NCBI RefSeq assembly: GCF_049319665.1 | Contig: NZ_JBMOUD010000001.1 | Coordinates: forward strand, 62,001-126,000 | Reading direction: 5' to 3' | DNA from: JBMOUD01 sp049319665 | Lineage (GTDB): Bacteria > Pseudomonadota > Gammaproteobacteria > Enterobacterales > Enterobacteriaceae | Length of the DNA: 64,000 bases | Shown here: piece by piece, positions 15,255 through 24,001 of the stretch | Layout: each line of letters opens with the position of its first letter | Numbering within the stretch: position 1 is the stretch's first letter | Notes under the pieces: model-generated | Databases searched by the model: none | Told to the model about the DNA's origin: nothing | What the model saw: the letters and a program-made list of their open reading frames with translations, nothing else | Made by a program: the position numbers and the translations under genes

Positions 15255-16457
15255 TTATGCGCTTAGACGCGCTGCGTCTTGAGCGATCACCAGCTCTTCA
15301 TTGGTTGGGATAACCAGAGCAGGGCGGGTGCCTTCTTTATGGATTGGACCTGATTTGCCGAAACGAGCCGCTAGGTTGCGTGCTTCATCAACTTCCAGAC
15401 CCAGCAGGCCAAGTTTGTTCAGCGTCAGTTCACGTACCAGCGCAGAGTTCTCACCAATACCACCGGTGAAGATAACTGCATCCAGACGGCCTTCCATCAG
15501 CGCTGCATAAGCACCAATGTATTTAGCCAGGCGGTGAGTGAACACATCCATTGCACGTTTAGCATCGGCTTTGCTGTCATAGTTGTCTTCAACATAACGG
15601 CAATCGCTAGTTACTTCGGTCAAACCGAGCAGACCAGATTCTTTGGTCAGCATCTTGTTGATTTGCTCAACGCTCATACCCAAAGCATCGTGCAGATGGA
15701 ACACAATCGCAGGGTCGATATCGCCGCTACGGGTGCCCATTACCAAGCCTTCCAACGGCGTCAGACCCATTGAGGTGTCAACGCATTTACCATTACGAAT
15801 GGCGCTAACAGAACCACCGTTACCCAGGTGACAAGTGATCAGGTTCACTTCTTCAACCGGTTTGTTCAGTACTTTGGCCGCTTCTTGAGTCACATAGAAG
15901 TGGCTAGTGCCGTGTGCGCCGTAACGACGAATGTGGTGATCTTTATACAGAGAGTACGGCAGCGCGTATAAATATGATTCTTCCGGCATGGTCTGATGGA
16001 AGGCAGTATCAAATACCGCAACATTTTTATCAGCCAGTTTTGGGAAGGATTTCAATGCTTCAGCGATACCAATCAAGTGCGCCGGGTTATGCAGCGGTGC
16101 AAATGGGATAGAATCTTTGATACCCTGTAAAACATCGCTGTTGATCAGCGCTGATTTAGTGAATTTATCGCCACCGTGAACGATGCGGTGGCCAATAGCC
16201 ACGAGCTGCGCGGAAAGTTCAGGTTTTTCGGCCAGAATAGTGTTAACAATATAGGTCAGAGCTTCGCTGTGCGCCGCGCCAGCACCTAATGCTGCCTCGT
16301 GTTTTGCGCCATCGAGTTTCCATTTGATACGGGCTTCTGGTAGATGGAAGCATTCAGCCAAACCTGAAATGTGTTCTTCACCGTTTACCGCATCAATGAT
16401 AGCGAATTTCAGTGAAGAGCTACCGCAGTTAAGCACCAATACTAACTTACTTGACAT
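15255..16457 (-). CDS. ackA: Acetate kinase
   Basis: A 400-residue ASKHA-fold kinase, converting acetyl phosphate and ADP to acetate and ATP. Signatures are NCGSSSLKFAI at the N-terminus, the GHRIVHGG motif, FDTAFHQTMP, and the nucleotide-binding segments HLGNGGS and FTGGIGENS. Length is that of E. coli AckA. It precedes pta. The 353-bp upstream region contains TTGAT-AAAG-ATGAT at 16596-16609, a weak match to an FNR box, in keeping with the known anaerobic control of ackA in E. coli. Confidence 0.97.
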   Translation of the reverse strand: MSSKLVLVLNCGSSSLKFAIIDAVNGEEHISGLAECFHLPEARIKWKLDGAKHEAALGAGAAHSEALTYIVNTILAEKPELSAQLVAIGHRIVHGGDKFTKSALINSDVLQGIKDSIPFAPLHNPAHLIGIAEALKSFPKLADKNVAVFDTAFHQTMPEESYLYALPYSLYKDHHIRRYGAHGTSHFYVTQEAAKVLNKPVEEVNLITCHLGNGGSVSAIRNGKCVDTSMGLTPLEGLVMGTRSGDIDPAIVFHLHDALGMSVEQINKMLTKESGLLGLTEVTSDCRYVEDNYDSKADAKRAMDVFTHRLAKYIGAYAALMEGRLDAVIFTGGIGENSALVRELTLNKLGLLGLEVDEARNLAARFGKSGPIHKEGTRPALVIPTNEELVIAQDAARLSA

Positions 16458-16810
16458 GGATGGTCCTATTATATGAGTTGGTGTCGTTCACGCTTCCCCG
16501 ATAAATGGCACTAAGCACGGGCGGGGGAGCAAGTAAAAACAAAACACTTGGTTAATATACAGTCAATCAGGCACCAAGCGTAGCGCATAATGGTGTTGAT
16601 AAAGATGATTAACGTCATGCCGCAGACTGTTAGTTAGCATGATCGTGAAAAGCAATAAAACGGCTTCTCAAACCAAGTAGAACAGTGACCAGAAGGCTGG
16701 TATAGGATACCGATAGCCCGTTATAAAAACAAAATATATTTAGCCATGATAAAATCCAGTTTGCTTCTTAAAACTATTTTTTAAAAATTACATGTGAAGT
16801 TGAGGTGAAT
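16458..16810. promoter_or_regulatory. Divergent intergenic region ackA / yfbV
   Basis: 353 bp that must hold the ackA (minus) and yfbV (plus) promoters. An FNR-like TTGAT-N4-ATGAT stands at 16596-16609 (two mismatches to consensus). The 16700-16800 part is strongly AT-rich. No repeat or RNA gene seen. Confidence 0.45.
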
Positions 16811-17266
16811 ATGACGAGTAAACCATCAGGTTCAATCGGTTGGTTCCAGGTTTTCCAACGTGGTCAGCATTACATGAAAACCTGGCCGTCAAACAAGCGT
16901 CTGGCACCCGTGTTTCCTGAAAACCGGATCTCGACTGCAACGCGTTTTGCGGTGCGCTTTATGCCGCCATTGGCCGTGTTTACTCTGACATGGCAAATCG
17001 CTCTTGGTGGGCAGTTGGGACCGGCCGTGGCAACATCAATTTTTGCCTGTAGTTTGCCGATGCAAGGCTTGTGGTGGTTAGGGCGTCGTTCTATTACGCC
17101 ACTGCCACCAACATTATTGAATTGGTTTCATGAAGTGCGCCACAAACTAAGCGAAGCTGGCCAGGCGTTAGCACCTATAGAAGGTGAACCAACCTACCAG
17201 TCCTTGGCAGATGTACTCAAACGTGCGTTTAAACAGTTAGACAAAACATTTTTGGACGATCTATAG
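16811..17266 (+). CDS. yfbV: UPF0208 membrane protein YfbV
   Basis: A 151-residue small inner-membrane protein, equal in length to E. coli YfbV. Visible are the conserved start GWFQVFQRGQHYMKTWP, two hydrophobic segments (about residues 40-60 and 68-88, MPPLAVFTLTWQIALGG and VATSIFACSLPMQGLWWLG) and a charged C-terminal tail. ATG 16811 is used because GAGGTG lies just before it; an in-frame GTG at 16805 overlaps that site. In E. coli the protein has been linked to keeping left- and right-terminus macrodomain DNA apart, but its mechanism is poorly known. Confidence 0.92.
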   Translation: MTSKPSGSIGWFQVFQRGQHYMKTWPSNKRLAPVFPENRISTATRFAVRFMPPLAVFTLTWQIALGGQLGPAVATSIFACSLPMQGLWWLGRRSITPLPPTLLNWFHEVRHKLSEAGQALAPIEGEPTYQSLADVLKRAFKQLDKTFLDDL

Positions 17267-17288
17267 CACTCTGCCTTCCAGCAGAGTG
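17267..17288 (+). terminator. Short hairpin after yfbV
   Basis: CACTCTGC pairs with GCAGAGTG around a 6-nt loop directly after the stop codon. No T-run follows, so it may only stabilise the mRNA end. Confidence 0.4.
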
Positions 17289-17372
17289 TGCAACTTAACG
17301 AATTGATCAATTGCCCAAGCGCAGTACTCACTGCGCGATTTTTAATGGTTAAGACTTATTAAGGAGTCGCCT

Positions 17373-18026
17373 GTGGAGTGCAAAGGTTTTCTGTTCGACC
17401 TTGATGGAACGCTAGTGGATTCATTGCCTGCCGTAGAACGTGCCTGGAGTAATTGGGCCTTGAGTTACGGTAAAGATCCGCAAGAGGTGCTGGCTTTTAT
17501 CCATGGTAAGCAGGCGATAACTTCGTTGCGGCATTTTATGGCGGGGGAGAGTGAGGAACAGATTCAGCAGGCTTTTTTGGCATTGGAGCAGAATGAAGCC
17601 GAAGATACCGCTGGTGTAACGGCGCTACCGGGCGCGCATAAGTTGCTAAATGAGCTCAATCGTCAAAATATTCCGTGGGCTATTGTGACGTCGGGATCAA
17701 TCCCTGTCGCCAGCGCGCGTCATGCAGCAGCAAATCTGCCTAAGCCGGAAGTCTTTATTACCGCAGAGCAGGTTCAGCATGGTAAACCTCGTCCTGACGC
17801 TTATTTATTGGGAGCCGAACGACTTGGCTTGGCGCCTGAGGACTGTGTCGTGGTGGAGGATGCGCCTGCGGGTGTCATGTCTGGTTTGGCTGCAGGCTGT
17901 AAAGTCATCGCAGTGAATGCGCCTGAGGATACGCCAGGAATTGAGCGAGTCGATATGGTGCTGAGCAGTCTTGATACATTGCAAGTCAATCAACGTGCAG
18001 ATTTGGTCACCGTTTCTTTGGTATAG
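17373..18026 (+). CDS. yfbT: HAD-family sugar phosphatase (YfbT/HxpA)
   Basis: A 217-residue haloacid-dehalogenase phosphatase. Motif I is FLFDLDGTLVDS (nucleophile Asp9, acid/base Asp11), motif II is IVTSGS, motif III the Lys of HGKPRPDAYLLGA, and motif IV VVVEDAPAGVMSGLAAG. The cap is the small helical C1 type. It starts with GTG at 17373, 6 nt after AAGGAG, and aligns from there with E. coli YfbT. Family members dephosphorylate sugar phosphates such as fructose 1-phosphate in the cytoplasm, a possible detoxifying role. Confidence 0.93.
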   Translation: MECKGFLFDLDGTLVDSLPAVERAWSNWALSYGKDPQEVLAFIHGKQAITSLRHFMAGESEEQIQQAFLALEQNEAEDTAGVTALPGAHKLLNELNRQNIPWAIVTSGSIPVASARHAAANLPKPEVFITAEQVQHGKPRPDAYLLGAERLGLAPEDCVVVEDAPAGVMSGLAAGCKVIAVNAPEDTPGIERVDMVLSSLDTLQVNQRADLVTVSLV

Positions 18027-18067
18027 CTTGTCATCGCTACCAAGATTGATAATACGGCTTTATAGAG

Positions 18068-18093
18068 GCCCCGAATTTATCGGGGCTTTTTTT
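18068..18093 (+). terminator. Rho-independent terminator of yfbT
   Basis: GCCCCGA pairs with TCGGGGC over a 5-nt loop and is followed by seven T. Confidence 0.92.
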
Positions 18094-18138
18094 CATCTTA
18101 GATAAAAGTGAGCTTAGGTAAAGCGCAAGTGTTGATGG

Positions 18139-18738
18139 TTACAATGGGGAGTCAAAACTTATTTCGTCTAAAGATAGGCTAAAGCTGGGGATAAATACTT
18201 CCATAAAGTAATCCATTTCTGGGCTTTGGCGCTGAGCCAGCGTTTTTTCCAAGCGCGCTTTGGCCAGCTTGAATTCATTATTCCCGGCTTCCAACTCTTC
18301 CAAGCATTTCAAATAAGCGCATAGCGCATCAGCTTGTTTAACGGTACTTTTTTCATCATCGCTATAGTGATTTTCATCGATGAGGCAACGAAAGTCATCC
18401 TGTAGATCTTCTGGTAGCATCTCAATGAGCTTCTGCTGGGCGATTTTTTCTATCTTTTTATATTCATGAGAAATTTGCGGATTATAGTATTTGATTGGCG
18501 TGGGTAAATCGCCGGTGAGTACTTCGCTGGCATCGTGATACATCGCCAGCAATGCCACGCGCTCCGCATTCAGATTACCGTTAAATTTTCTATTTTTTAT
18601 CAATGCTAAGGCATGGGCAACAAAAGCAACCTGGAGGCTATGTTCGGAGACATTTTCAGTACGGACATTGCGCATCAGTGGCCAGCGGCCGATTAATTTC
18701 ATGCGCGACAGGTGGGCAAAAAAGTGGCTTTGGTTCAT
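18139..18738 (-). CDS. yfbR: 5'-deoxynucleotidase YfbR
   Basis: A 199-residue HD-domain phosphohydrolase that removes the 5'-phosphate from deoxyribonucleoside monophosphates and works in dUMP/dCMP salvage. HD residues are visible: VSEHSLQVA (His33) and MYHDASEVLTGDLPTP (His68, Asp69), with a later Asp in KQADALCAYLKC. ATG 18738 is preferred over an in-frame start at 18753: GGAGAG precedes it and the protein then equals E. coli YfbR in length. It lies between yfbT (convergent) and alaA (same strand, upstream). Confidence 0.93.
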   Translation of the reverse strand: MNQSHFFAHLSRMKLIGRWPLMRNVRTENVSEHSLQVAFVAHALALIKNRKFNGNLNAERVALLAMYHDASEVLTGDLPTPIKYYNPQISHEYKKIEKIAQQKLIEMLPEDLQDDFRCLIDENHYSDDEKSTVKQADALCAYLKCLEELEAGNNEFKLAKARLEKTLAQRQSPEMDYFMEVFIPSFSLSLDEISFDSPL

Positions 18739-18825
18739 AAGTCTCTCCGACAACAGCGTGAACAGGCGGTTATTGTGAGCAGTATGTATCCGTTATGCAA
18801 TTGCGAAATAGCGTCAAGGTGTAGA

Positions 18826-18855
18826 AAGAAAAAAGGTGCAGATAATCTGCACCTT
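18826..18855 (-). terminator. Rho-independent terminator of alaA
   Basis: On the minus strand AAGGTGCAGA pairs with TCTGCACCTT and leads into a T-run. It is 18 bp beyond the alaA stop. Confidence 0.9.
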
Positions 18856-18873
18856 GAGGTTTTTTAGGCGAAA

Positions 18874-20088
18874 TTACTGGCGATAGGTTTCGAGGAAACG
18901 ACCTAATTTATTGACCGCCATTTCCAGCTCATCAACGCGAGGCAGAGTAACAATTCGCACGTGGTCCGGATAAGGCCAGTTAAAGGCCGTACCTTGAACC
19001 AGCAGGACTTTTTGCTGTAACAGCAAGTCCAGCACCAGTTTTTGGTCGTCATGAATATTGAAGCGTTTAGCATCAATACGCGGGAACATATACAACGCAC
19101 CGCGTGGTTTTACGCAAGATACGCCTGGGATCTGATTGATAAGCTCCCAGGCTCTGTCGCGTTGTTCAACCAGACGGCCGCCGGGGCGAATAAACTCGCT
19201 AATGCTCTGATAACCGCCGAGCGCAGTTTGAATGGCGTGTTGCATTGGAACGTTGGCACACAGACGCATGGATGCCAACATTTCCAAACCTTCGATATAG
19301 CCTTTTGCGTGTTTCTTTGGCCCATTAAGCACCATCCAACCTTGGCGGAAACCAGCAACACGGTACGTTTTGGATAATCCGTTAAAGGTGACGGTCAGTA
19401 AGTCCGGACACAGTGCAGCAATAGAAATATGCTCTGCTTCGTCATAAAGGATTTTGTCGTAAATTTCGTCGGAGAAAATGATCAGGTTATGTTCACGAGC
19501 CAGCTCGACAACCTGCATTAGCAGTTCTTTGCTATAGACCGCACCTGTTGGGTTATTCGGATTGATAATCACAATACCGCGAGTGCGCGGGGTGATTTTT
19601 GCACGAATGTCTTCAAGATCCGGGAACCAATCGGCTCCTTCATCGCACATATAGTGCACGGCTTTGCCACCGGAAAGCGAAACTGCTGCGGTCCAAAGCG
19701 GGTAGTCCGGTGCCGGGACTAGCATTTCATCGCCTGTATTAAGCAGGGCTTGCATTGATTGCACAATCAGCTCTGACACGCCGTTACCGATATAAATATC
19801 TTCGACGGTAATATCTCGCATTCCACGCGCTTGATAGTGTTGCATGATGGCTTTACGGGCTGAGAACAGACCCTTGGAGTCACAATAGCCTTGTGCAGTT
19901 GGCAGATTACGGATGACATCAACCAAGATTTCGTCCGGAGCGTCAAAACCAAAAGGGGCAGGGTTGCCGATATTCAGTTTTAGAACTTTGTTGCCTTCTT
20001 CTTCGAGACGTTTTGCTTCTTTTAGTACTGGACCGCGAATGTCATAGCAAACGTTGTCTAGTTTATGCGATTTTTCAATAGGGGACAT
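18874..20088 (-). CDS. alaA: Glutamate-pyruvate aminotransferase AlaA
   Basis: A 404-residue class I PLP aminotransferase that makes L-alanine from pyruvate and glutamate. The PLP lysine is Lys240 in FNGLSKTYRVAGFRQGW. Also visible are the cofactor-binding NPNNPTGAVYS, FSDEIYDKILYD, and the substrate-carboxylate Arg in HVRIVTLP. Length and motif positions equal those of E. coli AlaA (YfbQ). It is monocistronic, with its own terminator, and divergent from lrhA across about 1 kb. In E. coli Lrp affects alaA; I could not assign sites here. Confidence 0.95.
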   Translation of the reverse strand: MSPIEKSHKLDNVCYDIRGPVLKEAKRLEEEGNKVLKLNIGNPAPFGFDAPDEILVDVIRNLPTAQGYCDSKGLFSARKAIMQHYQARGMRDITVEDIYIGNGVSELIVQSMQALLNTGDEMLVPAPDYPLWTAAVSLSGGKAVHYMCDEGADWFPDLEDIRAKITPRTRGIVIINPNNPTGAVYSKELLMQVVELAREHNLIIFSDEIYDKILYDEAEHISIAALCPDLLTVTFNGLSKTYRVAGFRQGWMVLNGPKKHAKGYIEGLEMLASMRLCANVPMQHAIQTALGGYQSISEFIRPGGRLVEQRDRAWELINQIPGVSCVKPRGALYMFPRIDAKRFNIHDDQKLVLDLLLQQKVLLVQGTAFNWPYPDHVRIVTLPRVDELEMAVNKLGRFLETYRQ

Positions 20089-21083
20089 GTCAGTGTGGGC
20101 CTTTTGGGTTAAACCTGTTCTTTATCCTTTAACAGGGCTTACTTGCAACAATGCTAAGCAAACAATTTACTCTCACCTTGGGGGTTTTTGAAGGGGGACG
20201 CATCGCTTTAGTGCAAAACAGGTTCTTGCTGCATCACGATGTATCATTCGCTGGTGTTTATTCTCATGTATCTGGTTGATCAGGTTGTCATAAAATAATC
20301 TTTTAGCACGAAAATCTAAATGAGGTACTAAAGGTCTCAGCTATTGTATGGATTATCTTACATATTCAGATAGTTGTTGTTTAATAAAGTGAGAATAAGA
20401 CCATATTTTTATTCTGGTTATTTTTCTTAAGTTAAAAAGTGATGAAGTTTTAAATGAAATCAACATGCCTCATTATGCCTGATATTTTTTTGACTTTTTA
20501 TGCAGCGCAAAATAAACCCCATGTTAAATCTTTGTGAACAATAAAGATTATCACATAACAAATAAGCTTGGTAAGTAATGAGTTAAAGTATCCGAATATT
20601 TGGTAAGTAAAGATAATGAATTGCACATCTAATAATAAGAAAAAGATTAAGATAAGATAATTCTTAATGATTTACATCGATAGAATCATAAGAATAAACC
20701 AATGTAATCATATAAAATAATTGTACTGTTTTTCTTGTGGTTGTCAGTGCTGTCATATAAAAGGCCAACATTATCAATCGGTTGGTTTTTACTTCTTCGT
20801 GAGCATCAATCTACTGACTTTAGATACCTATACAGTAGTAATTTTACTGAATGAGCATATAAAAACTTTCCGTAAAGCGATTTTTAATTAATTGAATTTA
20901 AATATGATTTAAAGACACCTGACGCAGTGCATCCTTAAGATTGAGTGGTGGCGTACAAATATTTCATATTTCTTCATTATCTAACGAGTGAGCGCCTTAC
21001 ATATCTGTTATTCTGCGCGATGTGTGATGTTTTACACACTTCCAGGGTAGCGTGTTATTAGATTTTAAAAGTGAAGAAAAACT
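20089..21083. promoter_or_regulatory. Long AT-rich intergenic region upstream of lrhA, with CRP-like site
   Basis: 995 bp with no credible reading frame, very AT-rich from about 20300 to 20900. It separates alaA from lrhA. TGTGATGTTTTACACA at 21023-21038 matches the CRP consensus at 9 of 10 defined positions and ends 45 bp before the lrhA start codon. A long untranslated leader or a silenced (H-NS-like) promoter region is possible. lrhA/rovM is known to be heavily regulated in its relatives. Confidence 0.5.
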
Positions 21084-22025
21084 ATGACAAATGCAAATCG
21101 TCCAATTCTCAATCTTGATCTTGATCTGCTTAGGACTTTTGTAGCTGTAGCTGATTTAAATACATTTGCTGCCGCTGCAGCAGCTGTTTGCCGTACTCAA
21201 TCAGCAGTGAGTCAACAGATGCAACGTCTGGAGCAATTAGTCGACAAAGAGCTTTTTGCCCGGCACGGGCGCAATAAATTACTCACGGAACATGGTATTC
21301 AATTGCTGGGGTATGCAAGAAAAATACTACGTTTTAATGATGAGGCTTGTGCATCACTCATGTACAGCGATGTGCAAGGAGGGGTGACGATCGGTGCCTC
21401 TGATGATACCGCAGATACAATTCTGCCGTTTTTGTTAAACCGAGTAACGTCGGTTTATCCAAAGCTATCAATCGATGTTAGGGTGAAACGCAATCCTTAC
21501 ATGCTTCCGATGTTGGAAAATGAAGAGGTCGATTTAGCTATCACCACAGTGACATCTACCGATCATTCGCATGTTGTTCTGCGTACATCACCAACACTGT
21601 GGTACTGCGCTGCGGATTTTTCTTATCATGCGGGAGATACCGTACCGTTGGTTGTTCTGGATGAACCAAGTCCTTATCGTTCAATGGCTATCGAGCATCT
21701 TGAGAACGCAGGGGTATCTTGGCGCATTGCCTATGTTGCTTCTACGCTTTCTGCTGTACGTGCTGCGGTAAAAGCGGGGCTGGGTATCACCGCAAGGCCA
21801 ATTGAAATGATGAGCCCTGAACTAAGGGTACTCGGCGAGCAGGAAGGATTACCAAGCCTGCCTAATACTCAGTATGTGTTGTGTAAAAATGATCGTTGTG
21901 AAAACGATTTGGCTATGGCTATCTTCACTGCTGTGGAGCAAGGGGCCGATCCTTATCTGCACAGTATATCTACCCAACAGCCGATTCAGGATGACGACCA
22001 AGAGTTTTTCATCGAGCCACAGTAA
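21084..22025 (+). CDS. lrhA: LysR-type global regulator LrhA (RovM in Yersinia)
   Basis: A 313-residue LysR regulator of the HexA/PecT/LrhA/RovM group. The DNA-binding head (residues 9-70) reads LDLDLLRTFVAVADLNTFAAAAAAVCRTQSAVSQQMQRLE. The effector domain contains GVTIGASDDTADTILPFLL and the conserved YVASTLSAVRAAVKAGLGITARP. Its position directly upstream of nuo is that of lrhA in E. coli. Members control motility, adhesion, RpoS or, as RovM, the virulence activator RovA. Gap of 700 bp to nuoA. Confidence 0.93.
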   Translation: MTNANRPILNLDLDLLRTFVAVADLNTFAAAAAAVCRTQSAVSQQMQRLEQLVDKELFARHGRNKLLTEHGIQLLGYARKILRFNDEACASLMYSDVQGGVTIGASDDTADTILPFLLNRVTSVYPKLSIDVRVKRNPYMLPMLENEEVDLAITTVTSTDHSHVVLRTSPTLWYCAADFSYHAGDTVPLVVLDEPSPYRSMAIEHLENAGVSWRIAYVASTLSAVRAAVKAGLGITARPIEMMSPELRVLGEQEGLPSLPNTQYVLCKNDRCENDLAMAIFTAVEQGADPYLHSISTQQPIQDDDQEFFIEPQ

Positions 22026-22041
22026 TCAATCTTTTCTCCTA

Positions 22042-22070
22042 TTAAGCCCTCTATACATTAGAGGGCTTAA
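22042..22070 (+). terminator. Hairpin after lrhA
   Basis: TTAAGCCCTCTA pairs perfectly (12 bp) with TAGAGGGCTTAA over a 5-nt loop, 17 bp after the stop. There is no clear T-run. Confidence 0.55.
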
Positions 22071-22725
22071 AGAAGTGGTATTGATTTAGTAAAGTTATAA
22101 AAACAAACGCCTCGCCATTAAACTCCGCTATAACCTCTATTTTTGCTGCAAACCCTTATCCATATTCGTAAAAAAAACGGCTAAAGAAATTTATTCTCTT
22201 TGAGAAATTAGTTTGGGATGCTGATCTTGAATTGGCGTTTTTTTTGTACGAAAAATAGTTGGAAAACCGTCATCGTATTTTTATAGATTCAACAAGAGTT
22301 GATAAATCTACCGGTTTTATTTTAACAAATTTGCCAAAAATTTGCGCTGGATCAAAAAATACCCCTATTAATTGGGTGGAAGAAGCAGATATTCCTGCGA
22401 CAATAAGAGGAGTAAGAGCAAAACACTCTCCTTCAGCAGTATGCACCTGATTTATCGACTTTTTATTACTGACACGATTTAGCTCCAGTCAGCGCATGTT
22501 ATGTTAATAAAATGATAGATGTGTAAACTAATGTGGAGTTTCTTTTGTCAAAGTTGACAGAAGGTTATAGAAAAAGGTAAAAAGCCCACAGAAAAACACT
22601 GGTTTAGCTTGTGGTTAGGCCTTGTTTTCTTGTGGTTATTATCCTTCCCTTGAATCGATGTGGTGTGCAAACTGCCGACCAAAGAGCAGATGCGAAGCGC
22701 CGCTTTTGATGAGTAAGCATGAGTT
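22071..22725 (+). promoter_or_regulatory. nuo operon upstream region with phased direct repeats
   Basis: 655 bp without a convincing gene; a possible 63-residue frame at 22259-22450 has no ribosome site or recognisable content. CTTGTGGTTA occurs at 22608-22617 and again at 22629-22638, an offset of 21 bp (two helical turns), about 90 bp before nuoA. Such phased repeats suggest a protein-binding region. nuo is regulated by ArcA, NarL and FNR in E. coli, but I cannot assign this pattern. Confidence 0.4.
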
Positions 22726-23178
22726 ATGTCAACAACCACTGAAGTTATCGCTCATAACTGGGCATTCGCAGTATTTCTTGTCGTTGCAATAGGTCTTTGT
22801 TGCCTGATGTTACTTGGTGCAGCGTTTCTTGGTGGAAAAACCCGGGGACGTAATACAGAAACGCCATTTGAGTCCGGTATTGCCTCTGTAGGCTCGGCTC
22901 GGTTGCGTTTGTCAGCCAAGTTTTATCTGGTCGCGATGTTTTTCGTGATTTTTGACGTCGAGGCTTTGTATCTCTATGCATGGTCAACGTCAATTCGTGA
23001 AAGCGGATGGATCGGATTCATCGAAGCTGCCATTTTCATTTTGGTACTGTTAGCTGGTCTCTTCTATCTGGTTCGCATTGGCGCTCTGGATTGGACGCCA
23101 ACCCGTTCAAAAAGAGACTCTGTCAAACCTAGCCCAGCAATTGATACCAGCGGTCATTCGCAAAATCATCGCCAATAA
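22726..23178 (+). CDS. nuoA: NADH-quinone oxidoreductase subunit A
   Basis: A 150-residue inner-membrane subunit of complex I with three transmembrane helices (roughly residues 10-35, 65-88 and 95-118). Conserved are the [31 protein letters not shown] loop and helix, whose acidic residues lie near the quinone/proton junction. The soluble tail after LDWTPTRS is variable in sequence and somewhat longer than in E. coli. First gene of the 13-gene nuo operon; ATG 22726 has a weak leader. Confidence 0.96.
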   Translation: [150 protein letters not shown]

Positions 23179-23196
23179 ATATAGTGAGGCATTAAC

Positions 23197-23871
23197 ATGG
23201 ACTATACGCTCACACGCATAGACCCGGACGGTGAGAACGACCGTTACCCTCTTCAGAAAAAAGAAACAGTCGCCGATCCTATCGAACAAGAAGTTGGCCG
23301 CAGCGTGTATATGGGGAAACTCGAAGATGCGATGCATAACATGGTCAACTGGGGGCGTAAAAACTCTTTATGGCCGTTTAACTTCGGTCTTTCATGTTGT
23401 TATGTAGAAATGACTACCTCTTTCACCGCTGTCCATGACGTTGCGCGCTTTGGTTCTGAAGTTATCCGTGCTTCACCTCGCCAGGCAGACTTCATGGTTG
23501 TGGCCGGTACTTGCTTTACCAAAATGGCACCAGTTATTCAGCGTTTGTACGATCAAATGCTTGAACCTAAATGGGTTATCTCCATGGGGGCTTGTGCTAA
23601 CTCTGGTGGCATGTACGACATCTACTCAGTCGTCCAGGGTGTCGATAAGTTCTTGCCGGTTGATGTTTATATCCCGGGTTGCCCACCACGTCCTGAAGCT
23701 TATATGCAGGCATTGTTGCTGTTGCAAGAGTCCATTGGCAAAGAGAGAAGACCTCTTTCATGGGTTGTTGGTGAACAGGGCGTTTACCGCGCCAATATGC
23801 AATCTGAAAAAGATCGTAAGCGCGCAGAACGTATTGCCGTGACTAACCTGCGTACACCTGACGAGATTTAA
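23197..23871 (+). CDS. nuoB: NADH-quinone oxidoreductase subunit B
   Basis: A 224-residue peripheral-arm subunit that binds cluster N2, the last Fe-S centre before quinone. The ligand cysteines are in GLSCCYVEM (adjacent pair), VAGTCFTKMAP and IPGCPPRPEAY. It lies 18 bp after nuoA. A 130-bp gap follows before nuoC, containing short complementary stretches (GAGGGGAG, CTTCCCCT). Confidence 0.97.
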   Translation: MDYTLTRIDPDGENDRYPLQKKETVADPIEQEVGRSVYMGKLEDAMHNMVNWGRKNSLWPFNFGLSCCYVEMTTSFTAVHDVARFGSEVIRASPRQADFMVVAGTCFTKMAPVIQRLYDQMLEPKWVISMGACANSGGMYDIYSVVQGVDKFLPVDVYIPGCPPRPEAYMQALLLLQESIGKERRPLSWVVGEQGVYRANMQSEKDRKRAERIAVTNLRTPDEI

Positions 23872-24001
23872 ATTGTCCGTCAACCCTGAGGGGAGAAACA
23901 AGATCTTTGCGATGTAGCTAGGTGATATACCGTTTGACTAGTTAACAAATGTGACGCTCTTCCCCTTAGGCATAAATGACCATTTTGTGTGGTGAAAAAA
24001 T

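Noticed and set aside
22259..22450. A 63-codon frame upstream of nuoA
   Set aside because: No ribosome site, no recognisable composition or motif, and located in the nuo regulatory region.
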